Origin: Candidatus Solincola tengchongensis
Lineage (GTDB): Bacteria; Actinomycetota; Geothermincolia; Geothermincolales; RBG-13-55-18
Direction: 5' to 3'
Assembly: GCA_015711895.1 (NCBI GenBank)
Contig: JACVJH010000066.1
Location: 1-20,844, forward strand
DNA: 20,844 bases
How positions within the stretch are numbered: position 1 is the first letter of the stretch; every line of letters begins with the position of its first letter. Below, piece after piece: positions 7,376 through 14,446 of this stretch. Under the pieces are notes generated by a model. It did no database searches and was not told the DNA's origin. It saw only the letters and a program-made list of their open reading frames with translations. Made by a program: the position numbers and the translations under genes.

Positions 7376-7587
7376 AGGCGAGGCGAATACTGGGGCGGAG
7401 CGCCGGCAGTGGCGGAGGGAGGCCTGATTAAAGGGGTCGCTCCCGTTTCTTGCGGGACGGAAGTGGCACGGAGGCCCTCCCCCGAGGGCGAGGATCCGGA
7501 TGGAGGTGAGGCCAAAGACGGTTACAGAAAATACCATTCAATCACGATATAAGTCAAAGGTGCCGAGGATACGAAGGAGGAAAGGCC

Positions 7588-8445
7588 ATGAAAGACCAAC
7601 CTGTGGAAGGGAGGGGGAGAAAGAGGCGCAGGGTCAAGGCGTTGGTCATCACCGCTTCCATCCTCGGGACGGCGGCGCTCGCGGTGGTCCTGGCGATAGC
7701 TCTCGGGGTGGGCCACGGAGAAAAGGCGGAAAAACCCGAAGGTGATTCCCAGGAAGAGATCATGGAGACCTACGAGGAGGTCAAGGAGCAGGCGGAGAAG
7801 GCCATGCAGGAGATGGAAGACCTTTCCACAGAGGAGGCCACTTCCCATCCTGAAACTTACGAGCAGGATCTGCAGGAGGCGGAGGAGGCCTTCGACGAGC
7901 TCTACAGGGAACTCGAGCAGGCCACGGACTATACGGTGGAGCTCGGCGAGGAATATATGGAGCTGTACGACTACATCTGGGATTATTACGATTACCTCTA
8001 CGACCTGACAGAGCAAGCGGCCCAGGAGATAGACTACCTCCTGGCTTTGGTCCCCTCCCTGGACCAGATCCAAGGGCTGGAGGAGACCGTCAAGCGCCTG
8101 GAAAACCTGCCCAAAGGTGGCAAGCTCGGCGAACTCTCCACCCAGCTGACGAAATACGCCCAACAGGCGCTCTCCGGTGTCCAGTCGGCCAAACCGCCTG
8201 CCTCTATGGGCGCTTCCGGGGAGGAACTGACCGCTCTCTTCGAGGAGCTGCAATCCCTTGCCCAGAAGACCGCACAGTCACTCGCCGGCGGCAACACCTC
8301 GGCCATCCAGTCCCTGGCCGACGAGATAACCTCCACCATAGCCGACATCGAGGGGCAGCTGAGCTCCGCCGCCGCCTCTCTCATCTCCAGCTACGAGGCG
8401 GTGGTCGGCCAGCTGGAGGCGGCCATAGAGTCCGCGCTTCCCTGA
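7588..8445 (+). CDS. Membrane-anchored coiled-coil protein, unknown function
   Basis: This 285-aa protein belongs to no family I recognise. Residues 1-17 are strongly basic (RGRKRRRVK), 18-41 form one hydrophobic helix, and the rest is a hydrophilic, highly acidic, almost wholly helical region. It should therefore sit in the membrane with a long extracytoplasmic stalk. Heptad-like Glu/Leu patterns run from about 50 to 120. Residues 123-138 are a remarkable Tyr/Asp patch (Y123, 127, 129, 133, 134, 136, 138). After a Gly/Pro break near 170 a second helical region rich in Ala, Ser and Gln follows, resembling chemoreceptor-like or ESX/WXG-like helices only in composition. The start has GAAGGAGG seven bases upstream. 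It is the only complete plus-strand gene here, is monocistronic and ends in a strong hairpin. Confidence 0.85.
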   Translation: MKDQPVEGRGRKRRRVKALVITASILGTAALAVVLAIALGVGHGEKAEKPEGDSQEEIMETYEEVKEQAEKAMQEMEDLSTEEATSHPETYEQDLQEAEEAFDELYRELEQATDYTVELGEEYMELYDYIWDYYDYLYDLTEQAAQEIDYLLALVPSLDQIQGLEETVKRLENLPKGGKLGELSTQLTKYAQQALSGVQSAKPPASMGASGEELTALFEELQSLAQKTAQSLAGGNTSAIQSLADEITSTIADIEGQLSSAAASLISSYEAVVGQLEAAIESALP

Positions 8446-8455
8446 ATGAGGTAAA

Positions 8456-8502
8456 AGTCGACAGGCGCCCGGGGCCCCACACGCGGGTCCCGGGCATCGA
8501 CT
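8456..8502 (+). terminator. Long GC-rich hairpin after the coiled-coil gene
   Basis: An inner 11-bp stem (8467-8477 with 8485-8495, one G-U wobble, 7-nt loop) is clasped by a perfect outer 6-bp stem AGTCGA/TCGACT (8456-8461 with 8497-8502). It starts ten bases after the stop codon. There is no U-run after it, so termination would be of the tailless kind, or it is a 3'-end stabiliser. Confidence 0.65.
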
Positions 8503-8552
8503 CTCCACGGCGAATGGCAGCATATGGGTTCGAGGAAATCCTCACCGAAGAA

Positions 8553-8606
8553 GTTGAAAGCTCGAGGGTTTTTGCCGGCGTCCCATGTGTCCCTCGAGCC
8601 TTCAAC
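8553..8606 (-). terminator. 16-bp inverted repeat downstream of the response regulator
   Basis: Arms at 8553-8568 and 8591-8606 match at 15 of 16 positions around a 22-nt loop; in the minus transcript the odd pair is a G-U wobble. It starts 37 bases after the stop of the minus-strand response regulator and is followed on minus by CTTCTTCGG, a weak U-rich tail. Together with 8456-8502 it separates two convergent genes. Confidence 0.6.
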
Positions 8607-8642
8607 CGGTAAGGGGGGCTCCGTTAAAGATCTCTCCAAACG

Positions 8643-9053
8643 TCATGCTCCCATGACCTTTAAGACAGGCTTGCGGTCTTCTATCCCCAATATGTTCCTC
8701 ACCATGCCCAACAGCATGTCCAGCTCGAATGGTTTGGTGAGGTAGTGGACGACACCAGCCTGGGCGGCTTTTTCCTTGAGCTCGTCGTAGGGGAGGGCGC
8801 TCAGGAAAAGCACCGGGATGTTGAAGGTCTTGGTGGATGAGCGAAGCTTCTCCACCACGTTGAGGCCGTCTCCGGCAGGCATGCGCACGTCCAGGACGAT
8901 GAGGTCCGGGTGCTCCTTGTGGGCGCGCATGACCGCGGAAACGCCGTCGAAGGCCGCGCATACCTGATAACCCTCGGCCATGAAGTTTATGCTCAGGATG
9001 CGCACCAGCTCCTCGTCGTCGTCCACGATGAGTATCTTCTTCCGCTCTTCCAT
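8643..9053 (-). CDS. Single-domain response regulator (CheY-like receiver)
   Basis: A 136-aa receiver domain with no output domain. The acidic pocket is D11-D12-D13, the phospho-acceptor is Asp55 in LIVLDVRMP, the switch residues are Ser85 (LFLSA) and Tyr104, and the conserved lysine is Lys107 in YLTKPF. All residues needed for phosphorylation are present. Stand-alone receivers act through partner proteins: motors, kinases, diguanylate cyclases or phosphorelays. The short C-terminal tail (residues 120-136) has no helix-turn-helix. No histidine kinase is adjacent, so it is an orphan. The start at 9053 has GAAGGGGG six bases upstream. The serine at the Ser/Thr switch position is common. Confidence 0.93.
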   Translation of the reverse strand: MEERKKILIVDDDEELVRILSINFMAEGYQVCAAFDGVSAVMRAHKEHPDLIVLDVRMPAGDGLNVVEKLRSSTKTFNIPVLFLSALPYDELKEKAAQAGVVHYLTKPFELDMLLGMVRNILGIEDRKPVLKVMGA

Positions 9054-9596
9054 CTCGAGCCCCCTTCCTCTGTATCCACCGGTGCTTTCTCAATCGGAGA
9101 CGAGGAAGACAACGCGTATCCCTCCGGAGGATGATTTAGGGGCGCCGGAAGTCCTGCCCGCACCACGAAGCAATTTGAACCTCAGCGCGGCTCTTCTCGA
9201 ATTCGACAGGTGTGAGAAAAACCGAGACGTCCTCGCACGGGACGACCGTCCGGAGAAGCACTTGGGGCAAGAAGCGGGTGGGCCCATGACGTGCGATCCG
9301 GCATCCATTACGGCAGTTTGACGGATTGCGGGGACAATGCGAGTGCGGGGAAGAGCCTTTCGACCCCCCAAACGAAGGCGCCATCCTGAAGGACGGCCCG
9401 CATGAGCCAATGCGGCTTTAATCTCGAGGCTTCTTGTCCAGCGGAGTAATCTCTGAAAGCTGATAGCGGAGAGCAGGAGTGCTTACCGCTTCTGGAACAC
9501 ATGCTTCTTGTCCAGCGGGGTAATCCCTGAGAGCTGAAAGTCCCGGATGCCGGAAGGCTCGCCGATTCACACACCGGAGGCCCCACCGGGATGGGT
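9054..9596. other. Intergenic gap between response regulator and LIV operon end
   Basis: This 543-base stretch contains a direct-repeat pair at 9429-9537 and a palindrome CCTCCGGAGG at 9121-9130. I find no convincing gene: frames on both strands lack SD sites and yield mixed-composition peptides. No clear promoter for the response regulator is visible. It may include decayed coding sequence, but no family is recognisable. Confidence 0.5.
9429..9537. repeat. Pair of 35-bp direct repeats (three mismatches), 74-bp period
   Basis: Copy 1 spans 9429-9463 and copy 2 spans 9503-9537. Both begin GCTTCTTGTCCAGCGG and end GCTGA, with three substitutions between. The 39-nt interval is unique. The repeats lie just past the 3' end of the LIV operon. 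They are unlike the pair at 5876-5980 in sequence but share its spacing. Confidence 0.85.
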
Positions 9597-10673
9597 TCAG
9601 CTGGCGGGGATCACCTCTATGCGCAGGTCGCCGCCATCCACCAGCTCCCACGAGGATTCGCCCTTTCTGCCGGTGGCCAACTCGAATATCCCCAGCGCCA
9701 GCCCCACCAGGTATTCGGGCAGGGCGGGATTGGCCACCACCGCCTCCATCCTCTCCGGGGACAGCGAGAGAGCGGTGAGCAGCCCCAGGCCTCGTATGGC
9801 GGCCCGCACCCGCAACCCCTCGAACCCACTTCGCGCCTCCTCCACGCCCATGGCCTCCAGGGTGTTCCTGCGCTCCGCGTCGATGACCGTGGGGGTGACC
9901 CGCTCCCCGAGCTCGTGCCTCAGTTCGTCGAATACGGCGCGCAGGGCCGCAGTGCCGAAGAAGGCCAACCTCCTGCCGCTCTCCGTATCCCGGATGATGC
10001 CCCGGGAGAGGTCCCAGGAGAAACGGACCAATTCCCTCGGCGCTCCGCATTCCGGACAGGGTGTATAGGCGAGGTCTCCCTCCCTGCGCGGCGGACCGTC
10101 CTGGACATGGAAGTACTCTTCCTCCAGCTTCTCGTCGCTCACGGTGACGTCGATCTGGTGGCGGCGCTCGTCGAGTGCCTGGTAGGTGAGGGAGGCCCAC
10201 CTCCTCTCCAGGACCTCCGCCGCGCCCTTGAAGTCCCCGCAGAAGAGGGGGAGCGAATAGGGGTCCTCGATGAACACGGTCACCCTCTCCGGCCTTCCCC
10301 GACGGGGGTACTGCCCTCCGAGGGTTATCTTCCCGTAACCCATCACCAGCCCCTGAGCCTCGATGGCGGACATCAGCGCCCGGTAACCTACAAGGCGTGC
10401 GGCGAGGTTGACGTACCAGGGCAGGGTGCGGTGCAGGAACGCCCTGGTGGCCCGGCTCTTGGAGGCTATCACCAGCTCCCAGACATGCTCCTCGGTGACC
10501 CCCAGGGCCTCGGAAAGCGCTTTCCACATGCGGTCCAGGTTATCGGATTCGAAGAAGATCAAACGGTGCGCCGGATCCCTCACCTGGGTTATGGTCCCGT
10601 TGCCGTTCCAGCGCATGTTGCGCGAGATGCCCAGCGGCACCCCGCATCCCGAACAGGTCCTGATGGCTTTCAT
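9597..10673 (-). CDS. Unknown protein with two CxxC pairs, last gene of the LIV operon
   Basis: This 358-aa soluble protein belongs to no family I can name. It has a CSGC pair at the extreme N-terminus (C7, C10) and a CPEC pair at 206-209, the sort of paired knuckles that bind zinc or an iron-sulfur centre; a lone C145 lies between them. The N-terminal ~190 residues mix helices and strands (ELVIASKSRATRAFLHRTLP, VTVFIEDPYSLPLF), and the C-terminal ~150 residues are helical then strand-rich. No signal peptide or membrane helix is seen. It begins about 27 bases after the livF stop, so it is probably co-transcribed with the importer. A GTG at 10679 is an alternative start; the ATG at 10673 has GGGGG at better spacing. 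A sensor or regulator tied to the transported substrate is possible but unproven. Confidence 0.8.
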   Translation of the reverse strand: MKAIRTCSGCGVPLGISRNMRWNGNGTITQVRDPAHRLIFFESDNLDRMWKALSEALGVTEEHVWELVIASKSRATRAFLHRTLPWYVNLAARLVGYRALMSAIEAQGLVMGYGKITLGGQYPRRGRPERVTVFIEDPYSLPLFCGDFKGAAEVLERRWASLTYQALDERRHQIDVTVSDEKLEEEYFHVQDGPPRREGDLAYTPCPECGAPRELVRFSWDLSRGIIRDTESGRRLAFFGTAALRAVFDELRHELGERVTPTVIDAERRNTLEAMGVEEARSGFEGLRVRAAIRGLGLLTALSLSPERMEAVVANPALPEYLVGLALGIFELATGRKGESSWELVDGGDLRIEVIPAS

Positions 10674-10699
10674 CTTCACCCCCCGTCCCGCAAGGCCGC

Positions 10700-11407
10700 T
10701 CAGGCCCCGATGTAGGCTTTCTTGACCTCCTCGTTGCCGGCCAGTTCACCGGCGCTTCCCTGGAGGACGATGCGTCCGTTCTCCAAAACGTAACCCCGGC
10801 TGGAGATGGAGAGGGCCATGCCGGCGTTCTGCTCGGACAAAAAGATGGTCACCCCACGGCGGTTGATGTCCGCGATGGTCTCCATTATCCGCGTCACCAC
10901 CAGGGGGGCCAGACCCAGGGAAGGCTCGTCGAGCAGCAGGAGGCGCGGCCGGGACATGAGGGCTCTGGCGATGGCCAGCATCTGCTGCTCACCGCCGCTC
11001 AGGGTGCCGGCATCCTGCTCGCTGCGCTCCTCGAGGATGGGAAAGAGCTCAAAGACCTCCCGCAGCGCGGCGGCCACCTCTTCCTTCTCCTTGTACCTGG
11101 TATAGGCTCCCATCATGAGGTTCTTCCTCACCGAGAGACGGGGGAAGAGCTTGCGGCCCTCCGGGCACAGAGAGATCCCCATCCTCACTATCTGGTCCGG
11201 CCTGCTCCTGCTGATGACCTCACCCTGGAAGGTTATGCTTCCCCGCGTGGGCCTGATGAGGCCGCATATGGTCTTGAAGAGGGTGGACTTCCCGGCGCCG
11301 TTGGCCCCCAGCAGGGTGACCAGCTCCCCCTCTTCGATGCGCAGGGAGACCCCGCTTATGACCTCATGTTTGCCGATGTAACAGTAGACGTCGTCCATCT
11401 CAAACAT
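10700..11407 (-). CDS. livF: Branched-chain amino acid-type ABC transporter ATP-binding protein LivF
   Basis: This is one of the two ATPases of the LIV-type (HAAT) importer, 235 aa, normal for LivF. Walker A is GANGAGKST (34-42), the signature is LSGGE (136-140), Walker B is LLLLDEPSLGLAP (156-168) and the switch position reads SEQN, with Gln in place of His as is usual in LivF. The ATG at 11407 overlaps the end of livG by eight bases and has GGGTG at good spacing; a GTG at 11416 would add three residues. The transported solute could be branched-chain amino acids, other amino acids, amides, urea or aromatic acids, since this family is broad. Confidence 0.95.
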   Translation of the reverse strand: MFEMDDVYCYIGKHEVISGVSLRIEEGELVTLLGANGAGKSTLFKTICGLIRPTRGSITFQGEVISRSRPDQIVRMGISLCPEGRKLFPRLSVRKNLMMGAYTRYKEKEEVAAALREVFELFPILEERSEQDAGTLSGGEQQMLAIARALMSRPRLLLLDEPSLGLAPLVVTRIMETIADINRRGVTIFLSEQNAGMALSISSRGYVLENGRIVLQGSAGELAGNEEVKKAYIGA

Positions 11408-12164
11408 GGCACTCACCCAGGTATGCCTCGATGACCTCCGGGTTCTCGCAGACCTCCTGCGGGAGCCCGTCGGCTATCTTCACCCCGAAGTTCAGGACCA
11501 CCAGGCGGTCCGCCAGTTTCATTATCATGCGCATCTTGTGCTCTATGACGCATACCGTCACGCCCCTATCGCGGATACGGGCGATGAGGTCGATGATGGC
11601 TTCCGTCTCCCCCATGCCCACGCCGCCCGTGGGCTCGTCCAGCAGGAGGAGCTTGGGCTCACCCATGAGGGCCACCCCGATGGCCAGCCTTTTCTGAGCC
11701 TCCTGGGGGATGGAACCCGCCGGCTGGTCGGCGTATTCCCCCAGTCCGGTGAAGGCCAGTACCTCCATGACCTTCTCCGCGGTCTCCCTCTTCTCCCTCC
11801 TGGCCCGAGGCGTCTGGAGGATCACGTCCCAGAGGCCGGAACTGGTGCGCATCCTCCTCCCGATGATCAGGTTCACGTAGACCGGCAGCTCCTCGAAGAG
11901 GGCGGTGGTTTGGAAGGTGCGGGCTATGCCCGCCTGGGCCACCCGGTAAGGCCTCCATCCCGTTATATCCCGCCCGTCGAAGATGATACGCCCCTGGTCC
12001 GGAGGGAGAAGGCCGCTTATGAGGTTGAACAGGGTGGACTTCCCGGCCCCGTTGGGTCCGATGATCCCCAGGATGGAACCCGTCTGGACCTCGAAATCAA
12101 CCTTGTTCACCGCCACCAGGCCGCCGAACATCTTGGTGAGACCCTCCACGCGGAGCAGGGTCAT
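11400..12164 (-). CDS. livG: Branched-chain amino acid-type ABC transporter ATP-binding protein LivG
   Basis: This is the second ATPase of the importer, 254 aa. Walker A is GPNGAGKST (36-44), the Q-loop is ARTFQ (81-85), Walker B is KLLLLDEP (171-178) and the switch histidine is H209 in CVIEHKM. The region beyond the NBD is the short LivG tail. The signature loop is unusual: SIPQEAQKR (151-159) where LSxGQ is standard, so the Gly-Gly/Gly-Gln that contacts the nucleotide is replaced. The D-loop side (GGVGMGE) is also unlike the common AGMNP form. The gene overlaps livM by four bases (ATGA), a classic coupled arrangement. Confidence 0.95.
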   Translation of the reverse strand: MTLLRVEGLTKMFGGLVAVNKVDFEVQTGSILGIIGPNGAGKSTLFNLISGLLPPDQGRIIFDGRDITGWRPYRVAQAGIARTFQTTALFEELPVYVNLIIGRRMRTSSGLWDVILQTPRARREKRETAEKVMEVLAFTGLGEYADQPAGSIPQEAQKRLAIGVALMGEPKLLLLDEPTGGVGMGETEAIIDLIARIRDRGVTVCVIEHKMRMIMKLADRLVVLNFGVKIADGLPQEVCENPEVIEAYLGECHV

Positions 12165-13144
12165 CCCTCCACCACCTCCTCCCCCGCCTTACGGCGTGCT
12201 CGATTCTCCTTCAACCATTTCCACAGCCGCTCGACCCCCCCGGCCACGCCGCGGGGGAAGAAGATGATGACCAGGATGAGGAGCAGCCCGAAGATGGCAT
12301 ACCGGTATTCACCCACTGCCTTCTCAATGTGCTCCAGAAGATAATAGAGCCCCATGGCTCCTATCACCGGCCCGGAGAGGGTGGCCGCCCCGCCGATGAG
12401 CACATATACCAGCAGGTTGAAGGAGTAGGTGTAGCTGGTGATCGTGTAGTCCAGGTGCCCATTCTCCAGGGCCAGCAGCGCGCCGGCCAGTCCCACCAGG
12501 AAACAGCTCGCGGTGAAGGAGAGGAGCTTGTAGCGGAAGGCGTTGATGCCCACCGCCTCCGCCAGGCCCTCGTTGCTCCTTATGGACATGAAGGTCACGC
12601 CCAGAAGGGACTTGACGATCATGCGCACCACCAAAAGGACCAGGACCAGGGCGGCGAGCACGAAGTAATAGCGGGCCCACCGCTGCACCAGGAACCCCGG
12701 CTTGGGTACCGCCTGTCCCTGGTATCCACCCGAGAGCCAGGTCCAGTTCTCGAAGACCTTGAAGACGATGACGTTGAAACACAGGGTCACGATGGCGAAA
12801 TAGGGGCCGCGCGTGCGCAGGGAAGGCAGCCCGACCAGCAACCCCAGGAAAGCGGGGACCAGACCGGCCACCAGGAGGGAGGGCCAGAAATTCCAACCCA
12901 TCCTGCCGGTGAAGATGCCGAAGGCATAGGCACCGATGCCCAGGAAGGCCCCGTGGGCCAGGGAAGCCTGTCCCGTGTAGCCGAGGATGAGGTTGAGGCT
13001 CACGGCGGCCACTGCCCAGGCCAGGGCCAGTGTGAGCACCCGGAGCTGATACTTCTCCAGGCCCAGCCAGGGCAGAGCCACGGCCAGACCCAGGACGATG
13101 AGGAGGAGCAGCGGTTTGGCGATCTTCTTTACCCTTTCCATCAT
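12161..13144 (-). CDS. livM: Branched-chain amino acid-type ABC transporter permease LivM
   Basis: An inner-membrane permease of 327 aa with eight or more hydrophobic segments. It begins with a basic stretch (ERVKKIAKP) then LLLLIVLGLAVALPWL. Conserved family segments are LILGYTGQASLAHGAFLGIGAYAF in the first third and a cytoplasmic loop MSIRSNEGLAEAVGINAFRYKL that docks with the ATPases. The C-terminus is a charged cytoplasmic tail. The start at 13144 has GAGGGGGG six bases upstream; a second ATG follows immediately at 13141. It is separated from livH by 12 bases. Confidence 0.95.
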   Translation of the reverse strand: MMERVKKIAKPLLLLIVLGLAVALPWLGLEKYQLRVLTLALAWAVAAVSLNLILGYTGQASLAHGAFLGIGAYAFGIFTGRMGWNFWPSLLVAGLVPAFLGLLVGLPSLRTRGPYFAIVTLCFNVIVFKVFENWTWLSGGYQGQAVPKPGFLVQRWARYYFVLAALVLVLLVVRMIVKSLLGVTFMSIRSNEGLAEAVGINAFRYKLLSFTASCFLVGLAGALLALENGHLDYTITSYTYSFNLLVYVLIGGAATLSGPVIGAMGLYYLLEHIEKAVGEYRYAIFGLLLILVIIFFPRGVAGGVERLWKWLKENRARRKAGEEVVEG

Positions 13145-13156
13145 CTACGTCCCCCC

Positions 13157-14014
13157 TCAATCCCTGCCCCGGAAGAGCCCCGTGGGCCGCACAGCCAGGA
13201 TGATGATCAGCACCGCGAAGGCGAAGACGTCCTTGTAGGCGGAGGACACATAAGCGATGGCCATGGCTTCCAGGATCCCCAGCAGATACCCGCCCACGAT
13301 GGCTCCCTGCATGCTCCCCAGGCCGCCCAATACCACGATGACGAAGGCCTTGAGGATGAGGACGCTCCCCATCTCCGGGGCGATGAAGGCCAGGGGGGCC
13401 ATGAGCACCGCCGCGGCGGCGGCCAGGGAGGTGGCGATGGCGAAGGTGAGCAGGGAGATACGGTTGACGTTTATCCCCACCAGGGCGGCGCCCTCGCGGT
13501 TCTGGGCCACGGCCTCGATGGCCGTTCCCAGCCTGGTCCTCTTGATGAACAGGTGGAGGAGGAGCACTAGCAGGGCGGCCCCCACGATGACGATGAGCCT
13601 CTGCGCCTCCATGCTCACCCCGCCAACGGCGAAAACCTTGTCCACGGGCTTGGGGACGCTCAGGGACTTGGGCTGGATCGCCCTGACCATGGTCTCCAGG
13701 AAAAGTATGAGCCCTATGGCGGCGATGAAGGTGTTGATGTGCGGCTGGTCACGAAGGGGGCGGTAGACCAGCCTTTCAACGACGATCCCCCCCAAGGCTA
13801 GGGCGATCATGCACAGCGGAAGGGCCAGCCAGTAGTTCACCTTGGCCAGCACCATGAGGATGTATAGGAGGTAGGCACCCAGCATGTACAGGTGGCCGTG
13901 GGCGAAGTGGGAGATGTCCAGGATCCCGAAGATGAGGGTCAGCCCCAGGGCCACCATCACGTACTGGCTTCCGAGCTGGATGCCGATGATCAGCTGGTTC
14001 AGGAAAAAGGACAA
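13157..14014 (-). CDS. livH: Branched-chain amino acid-type ABC transporter permease LivH
   Basis: The partner permease of LivM, 285 aa with the start used here. Family features are GLTLIFGILDISHFAHGHLYMLGAY-type sequence after the first helix (the conserved N/S-F-AHG-x-MLGAY motif), an EAA-like loop AVAQNREGAALVGINVNRI and the C-terminal RPTGLFRGRD. I place the start at a TTG (14014): AAGGGGAGAT lies a few bases upstream and the protein then opens directly with a membrane helix (SFFLNQLIIGIQLGSQY), as in other LivH. A start at 14131 would add 39 basic, low-complexity residues without family support. Confidence 0.92.
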   Translation of the reverse strand: MSFFLNQLIIGIQLGSQYVMVALGLTLIFGILDISHFAHGHLYMLGAYLLYILMVLAKVNYWLALPLCMIALALGGIVVERLVYRPLRDQPHINTFIAAIGLILFLETMVRAIQPKSLSVPKPVDKVFAVGGVSMEAQRLIVIVGAALLVLLLHLFIKRTRLGTAIEAVAQNREGAALVGINVNRISLLTFAIATSLAAAAAVLMAPLAFIAPEMGSVLILKAFVIVVLGGLGSMQGAIVGGYLLGILEAMAIAYVSSAYKDVFAFAVLIIILAVRPTGLFRGRD

Positions 14015-14446
14015 CCCGATCTCCCCTTTCCGCTGCCTAAAACCGCTTGAGCCTGAGTCTCTCTTCCCATGTATCCGCTTAAGAGGGCTTCGGCCCGGTT
14101 TCCGGTACCCGGCATCCCGGGGTCTCTCCACCCATGGAGAAAGCTTAATAAGCTCTCGCGAATAAGGTCATCCATCCACACAGAGTCCCTCTTCGACCTT
14201 TTTCGCTTGCCTGTAAGGCCCTCGCAGGACGGGCCTATGCGAAACAGCCTGCTCCGTTCCGGAGATTTTATCTCTTTCTCGGAAAAAGGAACCCGGTACT
14301 TTACCTGAAGTCCTCGACGGGCTGTGGCGCCCTTGCCGTCTCAAGGGATGGGGCACAACTCGTTTTTCCCGAGTCCGCCGAGGATATGAACAGGGGGAAG
14401 CCCCGCGGGGCTTCCCCCTTTTTAGGTCTCCTGTGCTTTGCCGCTA
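14015..14446. other. Gap between LIV binding-protein gene and livH
   Basis: This 432-base gap is long for the inside of an operon. It holds the hairpin at 14393-14418. About 110-140 bases before livH there are two adjacent small inverted repeats: AGCTTAATAAGCT (14142-14154) and TCTCCA/TGGAGA with a 4-nt loop (14125-14140). A TAAAAT -10-like box on minus near 14267-14272 could give livH its own promoter, but no good -35 accompanies it. No gene is seen. Confidence 0.5.
14393..14418. terminator. Perfect 26-bp palindromic hairpin between LIV binding-protein gene and livH
   Basis: A perfect palindrome with arms GGGGGAAGCCCC and its complement lies 29 bases after the stop of the binding-protein gene. 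The T-run (14419-14423) follows it on the plus strand, so a U-tailed terminator would work only for plus-strand transcription. In the operon direction it lacks a U-tract and is best read as an attenuating or 3'-stabilising hairpin, matching the one at 2963-2993. Confidence 0.65.

Larger units (their letters stand above)
7006..7587. other. Divergent intergenic region between cyclase and coiled-coil genes
   Basis: This 582-base control region serves two divergent genes. It holds a -10-like box for the cyclase gene, a four-fold 11-bp-phased TTAA repeat, and the SD of the plus-strand gene. The part at about 7140-7300 shows nothing I can name. Short frames here lack SD sites. Confidence 0.55.

Noticed and set aside
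9090..9410. 106-codon minus-strand open frame with a CPKC motif upstream of the response regulator
   Set aside because: It has a start without a clear SD, an Arg/Ser-rich composition and no second metal-binding pair; a decayed gene cannot be excluded, but nothing supports a live one.
9591..10715. 374-codon plus-strand open frame opposite the CxxC protein
   Set aside because: The minus-strand frame has operon context and paired Cys motifs, and starts just after livF; the plus frame lacks an SD and overlaps the livF end.
12329..13570. 413-codon plus-strand open frame opposite livM and livH
   Set aside because: It spans two genes and their junction, encodes a His/Gln/Gly-rich low-complexity product and has no family features; it is a shadow of the permease genes.
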